64,000 nt of DNA from Pontibacter rufus (GCF_015694705.1 NZ_JADQDR010000011.1:62001-126000), one strand, 5' to 3'; numbered from the stretch's first letter, positions 26,720 to 36,231 are shown. Program-made: numbers and translations. Notes: generated by a model from the letters alone, not told the origin.

Positions 26720-29440
26720 TTACTTCGCTTCGCTGTTAGCCTTAGCGGATGCTGTGTATACTTTATGATCTTTATTTCCGGCAGAGATAAGGTAAGCCAT
26801 TAAATCTTTCAGTTCCTCCGGATTCAGGCTATTAATTAAGTGTGGCAGCATTACAGAAACCTTGGAAATTTTAGTTTTTGTGACTTCATTCTTAGGGATT
26901 TTCCGAATGGTTTGTGGTGCAAAGGGATTCTGAGAAATATAATAGGTGTTATCGTCCTCATTAGTGAGCCTTCCTACTACTGAACTGCCATCCTGAAGGT
27001 AAAATACAGTTGCCGCATACTGATCAGATATAACGCTATCCGGGTAGATAATCGCTTCCAGAATATCTTTAGGCGTGAACCGGCTTCCTAACTGTGTCAA
27101 ATCAGGACCGATGGTACCTCCTTCACTTCCCATAGTATGGCAGGATTTGCAGAGGACTGCTGCAAAGATTGCTTTTCCCTGTTCCAGGTTCCGGTTCGTT
27201 AAACTATCATCTACAAAGGGCAAGGCTTCTTCAACTGTCCAGTCTCTTCCGGGTCCTTTTGGTTTATAAGCCGAGGTAACTATTTCTAATCCGCCGCCGC
27301 TCAGCAGAGAGTCTCCTGAAATGGTATTATAATGGGCATACTGGCTCTTGGGAACATGGCTTAAAGCCATCTGCCGGGCTTTGTCAATAAAACCAACATA
27401 GCTTCGGCCTCCCTTATATTTAAAGGCGTTGTACATCCACTTGAAATATTTTTCGCGGAGTTCCGTAGTCCATCCGGTTTCGGCCTCGCTCAATGCTGTG
27501 GCTAAATAGGTCTGCTGGGCAGGAGGAACGTCCGCCAGCATGCCGGCGATGTCCATCCCATACTGCGGATTCCGAAGAATGAGGTCAGATGACGCCGTAG
27601 CAGTTTCTGTCTTCTCATCTTTTGCTTTTTCAAGTAGTGCAAGAGTCTTGGGCACTACCTGGGGAGCCTCCAAAGCAACAAGTATCTTGCTGAGAGAACG
27701 GTTCAGTTCATTTTTTTCGGCGGGATAATGTCCGTCTAAATAGGCTATTACTCTTTTTTTCAGGGCAGGTTCCGGGGTACCATTTCTGAAGAGAACCAGT
27801 TCAAAAGCGCGAAGCAGGTTTAGCTTTTCCTGCTCCGGCAGTTGGGCGTAATCTGTCTTCATAAGTGACTCCAGCATATCATCGCTCAGTGCCTTGTTGC
27901 CGTGTCGTGCCAGCGCAATGATGGCCTCCGTCCTCTTCTCAGGATCCTGCTCCTGTAGCGCCCTGTCCTGCCACTCATTTACGGGCTGGTGTTCCACGGC
28001 AATGCGTGCGGCATATTGCACAAAGCGATCTTTATGATCCAGGTAAGGCCAGGCGAAATCAACGGCGCCTGCTTTTGGCTCTCCATGATATTTTTCTAGC
28101 TGCTCCCTGATTTTGTGCTCCTTTGTTATTACAGGCGCATTTTTGCTGGCTACCTGTTGCGGGTCTATGTCTTCATAGTCATTATAGTATACCCGGTACA
28201 GGTCTGACTCCAGTCTGCGGCCTCCTGTGAGAAAGTAAATGGCTCCGTCAGGGCCTATAACACCATCGGTTAAAGGCAAAGGCGAACCGGACAGGAATTC
28301 CTCGGCAGTTGCGCTATAGGAAGAGCCTTCTGGTTTAAGATGAATGGCATAAATAATTCCAAAACTCCAGTCAAAGCCAAACAGCGCATCACGGTATTTC
28401 TCCGGGAACCTGGCTTTTTCCCCGTACATCAGGTTGGTAGGAGATCCCTGGCCGATGTTGAGGACAGGCGGCAGGTTGTCGGGGTATAAGGGAGACCATT
28501 TGCCGTTACCTGTTCGCCACCCGTATTCGCTGCCGCTCGTTACGTGGCAGATGCGCGTAGGCCTGTACCAGGGCATCCCGAAATCCCATTCCATATCCGA
28601 ATCATACGTAAACAGATCTCCCGCCTCATTGAAAGCAATATCAAAAGGATTCCTGTAACCGGCGCTTATCAGTTCCCAGTGCTCACCCAAGGAATCTATC
28701 TTTGCAATCCAGCCGCCAGGCGCTTTGCGGTCGTTTGCATGCCCGCGCGGATCTTTTATCAACGGAAACAGGTTATCCCGCTGCCAGACCGGCGGAAGCC
28801 GGTATGCATCCATTTCGGGCAAATCTGTATGGTTGCCGGCGCATATATAAAGTGATTTTTTATCGGGCGCCAGAATTATACTATGTGGCCCATGCTCGCC
28901 TGGTTCGCCTGCCAGCGATTTAATCAATGTTATTTTATCAAACTGATCGTCGCCGTCTGTATCCTGCAGGCGGTAAAGACCGGTGCCTTTGTTAAACTCT
29001 TCATCACTGGTATGGTTCACCACCACATACAAACTGTTGAAGGCGTATAGCAAACCCTGGGCGTAACCCATTCCTATTTCGGAATTAACAGTATCTTCCG
29101 GGGAGACATCGCCTATTACCAGTTTTTCTACTTTAGGACTAACTGAATCAGCACCAATCGGAGATAGTTCCAGCCGGTACAAAGCGCCGTACTGGTCAGA
29201 TGTTATCAATCTGCCTTTATCATCGAAGGTCATGGCCACCCAGGAACCCTGCTCATGTTCACCAGGGCTGTACAAGTGTTCTGCCTGAAAGCCGTCTGGC
29301 AACCTTAACTTATCTACTTTAGGGTTAACCGGTTTCGTAATTTCAGTTTCTGGTTCCTTTAATCTGCTGCAGGAGGTGCCAATCAGAATGGAAACGGACA
29401 CTGCTAGCAGGCTTCTCATGGAGGGGAAGTTTCGATACAT
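26720..29440 (-). CDS. Propeller-HEAT-cytochrome c lipoprotein (PVC-type heme protein)
   Basis: This 906-residue protein has a signal ending in GTSC, so it should be an anchored lipoprotein outside the cytoplasm. Residues about 40-420 form a sorbosone-dehydrogenase-like beta-propeller (VAMTFDDKGRLITSDQYGALYRL, then GPHSIILAPDKKSLY), residues about 440-700 are HEAT-like helices, and CKSCH at 764-768 binds heme c. The stretch GGTIGPDLTQLGSRF after the heme site is the hallmark of the PVC-type heme-binding domain. It lacks the SGNH part of the protein at 17558-20809. It probably oxidises a sugar or an aldehyde group and donates electrons to the respiratory chain; no substrate is readable. Its promoter contains the shared operator. 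Confidence 0.88.
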   Translation of the reverse strand: MYRNFPSMRSLLAVSVSILIGTSCSRLKEPETEITKPVNPKVDKLRLPDGFQAEHLYSPGEHEQGSWVAMTFDDKGRLITSDQYGALYRLELSPIGADSVSPKVEKLVIGDVSPEDTVNSEIGMGYAQGLLYAFNSLYVVVNHTSDEEFNKGTGLYRLQDTDGDDQFDKITLIKSLAGEPGEHGPHSIILAPDKKSLYICAGNHTDLPEMDAYRLPPVWQRDNLFPLIKDPRGHANDRKAPGGWIAKIDSLGEHWELISAGYRNPFDIAFNEAGDLFTYDSDMEWDFGMPWYRPTRICHVTSGSEYGWRTGNGKWSPLYPDNLPPVLNIGQGSPTNLMYGEKARFPEKYRDALFGFDWSFGIIYAIHLKPEGSSYSATAEEFLSGSPLPLTDGVIGPDGAIYFLTGGRRLESDLYRVYYNDYEDIDPQQVASKNAPVITKEHKIREQLEKYHGEPKAGAVDFAWPYLDHKDRFVQYAARIAVEHQPVNEWQDRALQEQDPEKRTEAIIALARHGNKALSDDMLESLMKTDYAQLPEQEKLNLLRAFELVLFRNGTPEPALKKRVIAYLDGHYPAEKNELNRSLSKILVALEAPQVVPKTLALLEKAKDEKTETATASSDLILRNPQYGMDIAGMLADVPPAQQTYLATALSEAETGWTTELREKYFKWMYNAFKYKGGRSYVGFIDKARQMALSHVPKSQYAHYNTISGDSLLSGGGLEIVTSAYKPKGPGRDWTVEEALPFVDDSLTNRNLEQGKAIFAAVLCKSCHTMGSEGGTIGPDLTQLGSRFTPKDILEAIIYPDSVISDQYAATVFYLQDGSSVVGRLTNEDDNTYYISQNPFAPQTIRKIPKNEVTKTKISKVSVMLPHLINSLNPEELKDLMAYLISAGNKDHKVYTASAKANSEAK

Positions 29441-29608
29441 GATGATTCTAATTTATTTTTTATTTAAATATCCAACTGTGTTTAATAAGTATAAATTTAG
29501 TTGTTTACCGACATAAAGAATTATTCCTCCTAAGCTTATCAAGGGTTAGGCACATTCTCCATTCATGCTGAAGATAATTTACCAAGCTTATTATTCGCTC
29601 ATTAATTT

Positions 29609-29656
29609 TTGAATTTACAAACTTCGGGAATATTATCTATCCTGTGGTATCCTGTT
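29609..29656 (-). promoter_or_regulatory. Rhamnose-locus promoter, copy 4 (second cytochrome protein)
   Basis: Minus-strand CAGGATA and CAGGATA are spaced 10 bp apart, with TAAATTCAA starting at 29617, 25 bp after the second GGAT. The predicted leader is about 165 bases. Confidence 0.7.
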
Positions 29657-30164
29657 TATAGGCTGCTTTTATAAAATCTTAATGGCAGCACTCCTGCCAC
29701 CCTATAGTTTTGAGCTGCTGTAGAGCAAAAGATTTAGCAGATGGAAGAGGTTGAATTTACTGGCCTCGTAAAAACGGATAATAGTTGAAATGCAACTTAT
29801 ACTCTATAAACAAAAACAGATTGTTCATCCAAAATTAAAATCAAGACACATATCAAAACGTTAAAGAACAATTGAATCTGCAGCCAGTAACCAGAAAACG
29901 ACAACCACACCGATCAGATATTCACATGTAAAGGACTTTCCAAAATCCTCCACTCTCCTGCTGATACCTCTTGCTCAATTTATTATGCTGAGTTTCTCTA
30001 TTATTTTTTTGTAAATCCGATGATTTTAAATGGAGTTGGTGATTTGGATTAAAGAAGACATTAAATATACATTTATACAAAGAACCCGGAATAAGACTTT
30101 GTGTAACCTTATCTGGTCAGGCCCTGCTTAACCAATGGAGCAAGTATGCTATAAAAGTAGTCGG
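29657..30164. other. Intergenic region between divergent promoters
   Basis: About 500 AT-rich bases separate promoter copies 4 and 5, which face away from each other. I see no coding frame worth naming. A short hairpin at about 29682-29698 is the only structure noticed. Confidence 0.4.
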
Positions 30165-30210
30165 ACAGGATACAACAGGATGGACAGGCTTCTTTTGTTT
30201 TATATTTTAG
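30165..30210 (+). promoter_or_regulatory. Rhamnose-locus promoter, copy 5 (DUF1080 and probably lutABC)
   Basis: CAGGATA and CAGGATG are spaced 10 bp apart, with an AT-rich -7-like TATTTTAG at 30203, 25 bp after the second GGAT. The predicted leader is about 100 bases. Confidence 0.7.
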
Positions 30211-30313
30211 CAATTATTCAAAATTCCGGTATGCCTCGAAAGCAAGGGTGAAACGCTCTTCAATTGTTGCGATTATTAAGTGATTTATTCAAAAACTTTT
30301 ATTTAAAACTCAA

Positions 30314-31126
30314 ATGCTAAATAAAACTCATCTAAAATTTGCTCAAACGGGAATAGTACTGTTGGCGTTAATGGTTGGCAGTTGCAATTCATCGAATAAA
30401 AGCAATCCTGAAGAAGATAGCTCTGCACAAGTAAAAGATATCTCTGATGAAGACAGTGATTTTGTGCAGATTTTCGATGGTAAAACGCTGGAAGGTTGGG
30501 AGGGAGATACCACCTACTGGAAAGTAGAAAACGGCAGTTTGGTCGGAGAAGTTACTCCTGCTACGCCGCCTCTGAAGCACAATACATTTATTATATGGAG
30601 AGGTGGGCAGCCGGCAGATTTTGAGTTAAAAGCAGATTTCCGCGTTACCGCAGATGGCAACACCGGCATTAATTACCGGAGTATAGAATTGGACAGCATC
30701 CCTTTCGCACTAAAAGGATACCAGGCTGATATAGATGGAAAGAACCGTTACACAGGGCAGAACTATGAAGAACGCGGGCGAACGACTTTGGCATACCGCG
30801 GGCAAAAAGTAACGATAAATACACAGGAGAACCCAACAGAATTACAGGATAACATTGAGAATAACGCATGGAAAGGCTCAACTGTAACAGCATCATTGGG
30901 AAGTTCAGACTCATTACAGACTTTAATTAAAAGCGAGGATTGGAATGAGATCTATTTAGTAGTAAAGGGCAATAGACTGCAGCATTATGTTAATGGCGTT
31001 TTAATGAGTGATGTTACAGATAACGATACCATAAACCGGAAACTTTCAGGGCTACTTGGGTTGCAGGTACATGTTGGCGGGCCAATGAAGGTCGAGTACC
31101 GCAATATCCGGCTAAAGCAACTATAG
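30314..31126 (+). CDS. DUF1080 lipoprotein, 3-keto-glycoside hydrolase family
   Basis: This 270-residue protein is a DUF1080 (3-keto-disaccharide hydrolase) family member with a concanavalin-like jelly-roll fold. The family-typical start FVQIFDGKTLEGWEGD follows a signal peptide ending in VGSC, so it is a lipoprotein. Further family features are FELKADFRVTADGNTGINYRS in the middle and GLLGLQVHVGGPMKVEYRNIRL at the C-terminus. Members act on 3-keto-glycosides outside or inside the cell as hydrolases or lyases. Here it shares the direct-repeat promoter with the SusC/SusD pairs and the cytochrome c proteins, which supports work on an oxidised glycan in the periplasm. LutA follows after about 340 bases. 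Confidence 0.88.
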   Translation: MLNKTHLKFAQTGIVLLALMVGSCNSSNKSNPEEDSSAQVKDISDEDSDFVQIFDGKTLEGWEGDTTYWKVENGSLVGEVTPATPPLKHNTFIIWRGGQPADFELKADFRVTADGNTGINYRSIELDSIPFALKGYQADIDGKNRYTGQNYEERGRTTLAYRGQKVTINTQENPTELQDNIENNAWKGSTVTASLGSSDSLQTLIKSEDWNEIYLVVKGNRLQHYVNGVLMSDVTDNDTINRKLSGLLGLQVHVGGPMKVEYRNIRLKQL

Positions 31127-31470
31127 GAATAACCGCCCTGCATTTATTGTATCAAAAATACCCGGTTAAGATGGAAGATATAAGCTACTCTCCGACAGGC
31201 AGTGACTTCATGGTGATGCACCCGATACACTCTTAGCCTATACTTCAGCTGCTCTGATAAATCTGCAGATTCTGAAAGCATTAGCTCATACTACCAAAGT
31301 AAACTATAAAGCAGCGCATTGTCTTATACATCTTTTTAGTAGCTGAGGTGAAGGAGTTTTATGGCTTATTTATGCTGCCGGGGCAATCGGTTGCCACAAT
31401 TCTGTTGACATCTTTTATAATAGTGAGTTTCGTATTGCATTAGCCGAAACTCAAACAAGCAAGTATAGTT
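31127..31470. other. Gap between the DUF1080 gene and lutA
   Basis: The gap has no strong hairpin and no copy of the shared operator, so lutABC may be read through from the DUF1080 promoter or have an undetected one. Short open stretches around 31215-31345 look like decayed coding sequence but match nothing I can name. Confidence 0.4.
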
Positions 31471-32211
31471 ATGAAAGTGGGCCTGTTTATACCTTGTTAC
31501 ATTGACCAGTTTTATCCGCAGGTTGCTGTAGCGACACTCCAATTGTTAGAGAAGTTTGGTTTAGACGTTGAGTATCCTATGCAACAAACCTGTTGTGGCC
31601 AGCCCATGGCCAACTCTGGCTTTGGAGCCGCTTCTGCAGGTTGTGATACCCTCTTTGTACAGAATTTCGCGGCTTATGATTATATAGTCGCTCCGTCAGG
31701 TAGTTGTGTGCTCCATATCAAAGAACACCTGCACGTTGATAAAGATCCGGAAGCGGTCAGCCACATACGGAACAGGATTTACGAGCTATGCGAGTTTCTG
31801 ACGGATGTGGTGCAGGTAAAAGAGCTGGTGGCAAACTTCCCGCACAAGGTCGGATTTCATATTGGTTGCCACGGCCAGCGGGGGCTGCACCTGGCCCAGA
31901 TGTCGGAACTGGTAGCTCCTGATTTCTCCAAGCCTGGCTACCTGCTCGGGTTGGTGCAAGGGATAGAGCTGATAGAATTGAGCAGAAAGGATGAGTGCTG
32001 CGGCTTTGGCGGTACTTTTTGCGTGTCGGAAGCAGCTGTATCGGCCAAGATGGGCCAGGACCGGGTACAGGACCATGTGGAGCACGGCGCAGAATACATT
32101 ACCGGAACCGACACGTCGTGCCTCATGCACCTGGAAGGCATTCTCAGGCGACAAAAAAGACCGGTTAAAGTAGTGCACATTGCAGAAATATTAAACGGAC
32201 AATATGAGTAA
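31471..32211 (+). CDS. lutA: L-lactate oxidation subunit LutA
   Basis: LutA is the CCG-domain subunit of the LutABC system that oxidises L-lactate to pyruvate. The 246 residues contain both cysteine-rich CCG motifs: QQTCCGQPMANSG near residue 40 and DECCGFGGTFCVSE near residue 175. The protein is cytoplasmic and should work with LutB and LutC at the membrane. Its last codons overlap the start of lutB by 8 bases (ATGAGTAA). Its presence here makes sense because RhaEW ends rhamnose catabolism at L-lactate. Confidence 0.93.
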   Translation: MKVGLFIPCYIDQFYPQVAVATLQLLEKFGLDVEYPMQQTCCGQPMANSGFGAASAGCDTLFVQNFAAYDYIVAPSGSCVLHIKEHLHVDKDPEAVSHIRNRIYELCEFLTDVVQVKELVANFPHKVGFHIGCHGQRGLHLAQMSELVAPDFSKPGYLLGLVQGIELIELSRKDECCGFGGTFCVSEAAVSAKMGQDRVQDHVEHGAEYITGTDTSCLMHLEGILRRQKRPVKVVHIAEILNGQYE

Positions 32212-33598
32212 AGCACATAATTCAGTGCCCGATCATGCCGAAGCGGCTGCAAAATTTCTGCAGGATCAAGAACGTGCAAACTGGCATGACAAGGCGCTGT
32301 GGTTTAACCGGCAGAAACGGGATGTATCGGCTAACCTGATTCCTGACTGGGAACTGTTGCGCGAGACAGCATCTCAGATAAAAGACAATGTGCTGGCTAA
32401 CTTGGATGAGTACTTGGTGCAATTCGAGCAAAACGCCTTGCAAAATGGGATACACGTGCATTGGGCCGCCGATGCCGCCGAGCATAACGAGATTGTGTTA
32501 CAAATCATTCAGGAGCATGGTGTCGGCAAGTTGGTCAAGAGCAAATCGATGCTGACAGAGGAGTGCCATCTGAATGAGTTCCTGGCTACTCAGGGCATCG
32601 ACATAATTGACACTGATTTAGGTGAACGCATTGTGCAACTGGCCAAAGAGCCGCCAAGCCACATTGTGCTGCCCAGTATACACAAGCGCAAAGAAGAAGT
32701 TGGGGAGCTTTTCCACCAGCACCTGGGCACAGAGAAAGGCGCGTCTGACCCGGCTTACCTTACAGAAGCGGCCCGCGTGCATTTGCGCGAAAAATTTTTA
32801 ACAGCCGACATTGCTATCACAGGGGTAAACTTCGCTATAGCCGAAACGGGCGGCTTTGTGGTATGTACCAACGAGGGGAATGCTGATATGGGCGTGCATC
32901 TGGCCAAAGTGCATATTGCCTGTATGGGTATCGAAAAAATTATTCCGAAAGCCGAACACCTGGGCGTGTTCCTGCGCCTGCTGGCCCGGAGCGCTACCGG
33001 CCAGCCCATCACGACCTACTCCAGCCATTTTCACAGGCCGAGAGCGGGACAGGAAATGCACCTGGTGCTGGTAGACAATGGCCGCAGCGCGCATTTGGGC
33101 CGGAAAGACTTCTATAACTCCCTTAAGTGCATCCGCTGCGGCGCCTGCATCAACACCTGCCCCGTTTACCGTCGTAGCGGCGGGCATAGTTATCATTATG
33201 CCATCTCCGGACCCATTGGGGCTATTCTGGCTCCTAACCGGGACATGCGCGAATACGCTGATCTGCCTTTTGCATCTACCTTATGCGGTTCCTGTTCTAA
33301 TGTATGCCCGGTAAAAATTGACATTCATAACCAGCTTTACCAATGGCGCCAGGTGCTGGCTGCAGAAGACTATGTGCCCAAAACCAAGAAGGACGGAATA
33401 CAGGTAATGGCAAAAGTACTTTCCAGCCCTACTTTATACCGTGTAGCAGGCAAGTCGGGCCGGTTGATGATGCGCTTATTGCCAGGCCTTGCCAATAATA
33501 AAGCACTAAATCCATGGGCGCGGCAACGCGAAATGCCACAACCGCCCAAAGAAACTTTCAGAGACTGGTATAAAAAGAACAGACCTAAAGATGAGTAG
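32204..33598 (+). CDS. lutB: L-lactate oxidation iron-sulfur subunit LutB
   Basis: LutB is the iron-sulfur subunit of LutABC. The 464-residue protein has a large N-terminal domain (AITGVNFAIAETGGFVVCTNEGNAD is typical) followed by two ferredoxin-type cysteine clusters, CIRCGACINTCPVYRR near residue 310 and CGSCSNVCPVKID near residue 365, each able to bind a 4Fe-4S cluster. The start overlaps lutA and the end overlaps lutC, each by 8 bases, so translation is coupled. No signal peptide is present. Confidence 0.95.
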   Translation: MSKAHNSVPDHAEAAAKFLQDQERANWHDKALWFNRQKRDVSANLIPDWELLRETASQIKDNVLANLDEYLVQFEQNALQNGIHVHWAADAAEHNEIVLQIIQEHGVGKLVKSKSMLTEECHLNEFLATQGIDIIDTDLGERIVQLAKEPPSHIVLPSIHKRKEEVGELFHQHLGTEKGASDPAYLTEAARVHLREKFLTADIAITGVNFAIAETGGFVVCTNEGNADMGVHLAKVHIACMGIEKIIPKAEHLGVFLRLLARSATGQPITTYSSHFHRPRAGQEMHLVLVDNGRSAHLGRKDFYNSLKCIRCGACINTCPVYRRSGGHSYHYAISGPIGAILAPNRDMREYADLPFASTLCGSCSNVCPVKIDIHNQLYQWRQVLAAEDYVPKTKKDGIQVMAKVLSSPTLYRVAGKSGRLMMRLLPGLANNKALNPWARQREMPQPPKETFRDWYKKNRPKDE

Positions 33599-34184
33599 CA
33601 GGGAAAAGATATTACAACAGGTAAAGGCCAACAAGCCACCCATGTCTCCATTGCCAACGCAAACCACATTTGCCTCTATTCCACCCGAAGAGCGATTGAC
33701 AGCATTCATAAAAAGCAATGAAAACGCTGGCGGGATTGTTTGCTTAGTGCCTGATGTAGCAATTATAGGCAATTACCTCAAAGTCAATTTCACATCACCG
33801 GAACGTATACTGAACACGGTGCAGGGCGTAGGCTTTGGTTTGGAGGCAGATGCACCCATCACAGATGGCCGTGCCTTCGGCAATCTGGAAATAGCTGTCG
33901 TGGAATCCCTTCTGGGTGTAGCCGAAAACGGCGCCGCCTGGGTGACAGAGGATAATCTCCCCACAAGGGTGCTTCCGTTTATTTGCGAGCATCTGGCGCT
34001 GGTTATACATGCGGATAATATAGTAGGCACCATGCATGAGGCATATGCTGCGCTAAATGTAGCTGCCACAGGCTATGGCACCTTTATCGCCGGCCCCTCC
34101 CGGACTGCTGACATAGAGCAATCGCTGGTGATAGGCGCGCACGGGCCTAAAAGGATGCATGTTTTTATTGTGCAGCCATTCTAA
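33591..34184 (+). CDS. lutC: L-lactate oxidation subunit LutC
   Basis: LutC is the third subunit of the L-lactate oxidation system and belongs to the LUD (DUF162) family. The 197 residues include the conserved AENGAAWVTEDNLPTRVLPFICEH and the C-terminal GPSRTADIEQSLVIGAHGP, both typical. It overlaps lutB by 8 bases (ATGAGTAG), the same arrangement as lutA/lutB. A hairpin at 34241-34268 and the 48-bp palindrome at 34289-34336 follow, separating it from the permease gene. Confidence 0.93.
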   Translation: MSSREKILQQVKANKPPMSPLPTQTTFASIPPEERLTAFIKSNENAGGIVCLVPDVAIIGNYLKVNFTSPERILNTVQGVGFGLEADAPITDGRAFGNLEIAVVESLLGVAENGAAWVTEDNLPTRVLPFICEHLALVIHADNIVGTMHEAYAALNVAATGYGTFIAGPSRTADIEQSLVIGAHGPKRMHVFIVQPF

Positions 34185-34240
34185 TCCGAACTCGGATATC
34201 GCATTTTTTCAGGTTGAATTATACCTGAAGAAGCAGGAAA

Positions 34241-34268
34241 GCCGCTGAGCTGTATGCTGGTCAGCGGC
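34241..34268 (+). terminator. Hairpin after lutC
   Basis: An 8-bp GC-rich stem (34241-34248 with 34261-34268) lies 57 bases beyond the lutC stop. The following sequence is only weakly T-rich, so termination is plausible but unproven. Confidence 0.45.
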
Positions 34269-34288
34269 AACATCCCTTTGCTTAAAAG

Positions 34289-34336
34289 TATAAATATCTG
34301 CCGGAAGTATAGCTATACTTCCGGCAGATATTTATA
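34289..34336. repeat. 48-bp perfect palindrome
   Basis: Positions 34289-34336 are a fully self-complementary sequence with no unpaired centre (central bases TAGCTA). It lies between lutC and the permease promoter. There is no T-tract after it, so it is not a standard terminator. Confidence 0.9.
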
Positions 34337-34379
34337 GCTACATTTCAAGATTTTGACAGATGTTAAAATTTCGCCGGAT

Positions 34380-34425
34380 ACAGGACACTACCGGATGCTT
34401 TTCTTTTTCATTCTTCCTATTTTTC
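34380..34425 (+). promoter_or_regulatory. Rhamnose-locus promoter, copy 6 (NCS1-type permease)
   Basis: CAGGACA and CCGGATG, the most divergent copy, are spaced 10 bp apart. TATTTTTC starts at 34418, 25 bp after the second GGAT. The predicted leader is about 100 bases. Confidence 0.62.
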
Positions 34426-34531
34426 ACAATCTATTTCTTTAACTACCTGATTCAGCCTGCTGTTGAGCAGAAGGTTTTAATCAGTTTGCCGCTTTGTTAG
34501 CGAATACAACTTTTAAATTTATACTTAGAGC

Positions 34532-35953
34532 ATGAAGAAGAAGCTTACCCAGCAGTTAGACTCCATCGACGAGTATGAACGTGAACCAATTCCGCAGAGC
34601 AAACTTAAAGGGATAAAGAGCTTTGTGGGCATGTATGCCGGAGAGCACGTAGCTGGAACCGAATTTGTAATCGGCCCCTTGTTTGTTATTCATGGAGTAA
34701 GCGCATCAGATCTTTTCATGGGCCTTTTGGCAGGCAATCTGCTCGCTATCTTAAGCTGGGCACTGCTTTGTGCGCCCATAGCTGTTAAAGCGCGGCTTAC
34801 GCTTTATTACCAGCTCGAGAAGATTTGCGGCAGGTACCTGGTGTCGGGCTACAATATTGTAAATGCCCTAATGTTTTGCTTCCTGGCTGGTTCTATGATC
34901 GCCGTTTCTGCTACGGCGGTCGGAATTCCGTTTGATATTGCCATGCCGGACCTCAACGACTGGTACCCGAACAGCGCAGGCTGGATTATAACCGTTCTTT
35001 GTGTTGGAATAGTTATCACCGCTGTTGCCATTTTAGGGTATGAGCAGATATCCAGGTTCGCCAACGTTTGTGCACCCTGGATGGTCCTGGTCTTTATAGC
35101 GGCGGCCTTTGCTGTGATGCCCCGCTTAGGCATTACCTCTTTGGGTAATTTCTGGGAGGTTGCGCAAGCCAAAATCTGGACGGGTGTTCCGGCAGAAGGC
35201 TACAGTAAATTTACCTTCTGTCATGTCATGTTTTTTGCCTGGTTTGCCAACATGGCCATGCACATTGGCATGGCAGACTTGTCCATCCTGCGATACGCGA
35301 AAAAGTGGCAGTATGGCTTTTCTTCCGCTACCGGCATGTTTGTTGGCCACTTTATGGCCTGGATTGCCTCAGGCATTCTTTGTGCTGCCGCAAACGGTGA
35401 TGTAGCGCCCGGTCCAATTGCTTACAACAGTGCCGGCATTGCAGGCGTAATTTGTGTAATAATTGCCGGTTGGACAACTGCCAACCCAACTATATACAGA
35501 GCTGGCCTCGCTATTCAATCTATTATCCCGCAGGTCAGGAGATGGAAAGTTACACTGATGGTTGGGCTGGTTACTACCATTGCCGCTTTTTTCCCTGCCT
35601 TGGTCATGCGGTTATTGGATTTTGTCGCTTTATATGGACTGGTGCTGATGCCCATGGGCGCTATCATCTTCATTGACTTCTATATTATTCCGAAACTGGG
35701 GCTCAGGAGCAATTATGCCAGCGAAACCAACTCTCCATTTAATATAGCAGCAGCCGTAACCTGGATTGCGACCCTGTTCTTCTGTTTGTTCCTTAATTTT
35801 TACCAGGGAGTAGATATTTTCTTCCTCGGTTTACCAGGATGGTTTATTGCCGCTGCTTTGTACATCATCATGAGTAAATTGTACCAGCGGAAAACGACAG
35901 TGCAGCCTCAAACTGAACTTTCAGCAGACACATTAAACAGCGTTAAATACTAA
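34532..35953 (+). CDS. NCS1-type permease, candidate L-rhamnose transporter
   Basis: This 473-residue inner-membrane protein has about 12 hydrophobic segments and resembles the nucleobase:cation symporter-1 (purine/cytosine permease) family. FVGMYAGEHVAGTEFVIGPLFV is at the first helix, AGNLLAILSWALLCAPIAVKARL at the second and third, and AGWTTANPTIYRAGLAIQS in the eighth region. Its neighbours are lactate and rhamnose genes and its promoter has the shared operator, and no dedicated rhamnose permease is otherwise visible in this locus. I therefore infer that it carries L-rhamnose or a related sugar rather than a nucleobase. A 60-residue membrane protein gene follows after 17 bases. Confidence 0.82.
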   Translation: MKKKLTQQLDSIDEYEREPIPQSKLKGIKSFVGMYAGEHVAGTEFVIGPLFVIHGVSASDLFMGLLAGNLLAILSWALLCAPIAVKARLTLYYQLEKICGRYLVSGYNIVNALMFCFLAGSMIAVSATAVGIPFDIAMPDLNDWYPNSAGWIITVLCVGIVITAVAILGYEQISRFANVCAPWMVLVFIAAAFAVMPRLGITSLGNFWEVAQAKIWTGVPAEGYSKFTFCHVMFFAWFANMAMHIGMADLSILRYAKKWQYGFSSATGMFVGHFMAWIASGILCAAANGDVAPGPIAYNSAGIAGVICVIIAGWTTANPTIYRAGLAIQSIIPQVRRWKVTLMVGLVTTIAAFFPALVMRLLDFVALYGLVLMPMGAIIFIDFYIIPKLGLRSNYASETNSPFNIAAAVTWIATLFFCLFLNFYQGVDIFFLGLPGWFIAAALYIIMSKLYQRKTTVQPQTELSADTLNSVKY

Positions 35954-35970
35954 CAATTAGAAGTCCAGAT

Positions 35971-36153
35971 ATGCTATCTATATTAAAGCTTATTTCCTTC
36001 ATCGGATTACTCATGACCGTTGTGCCTTCCTTTCTGGTGTTCTCAGGGCTGATGGAGTTAAATTTTCATAAAACACTTATGCTTATAGGTACCCTGCTGT
36101 GGTTCTTTACCGCACCCTTTTGGATGAACAGGCAGGAACAGCCGCAAAACTGA
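35971..36153 (+). CDS. Small two-helix membrane protein next to the permease
   Basis: This 60-residue protein has two hydrophobic helices (LKLISFIGLLMTVVPSFLVF and LMLIGTLLWFFTAPFWM) with a short charged tail. It starts 17 bases after the permease stop codon and should be co-transcribed with it. Short proteins of this kind accompany sugar transport genes in Bacteroidota, and it may be an accessory subunit of the permease. No motif gives a function. Confidence 0.7.
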   Translation: MLSILKLISFIGLLMTVVPSFLVFSGLMELNFHKTLMLIGTLLWFFTAPFWMNRQEQPQN

Positions 36154-36231
36154 CTTTGTTTTGCACAGCATTCGTTCTAAGGGGTTTTCTAAAGAGAACA
36201 TTTTAATAAATTTATTAAAAATAAGCCGTAT

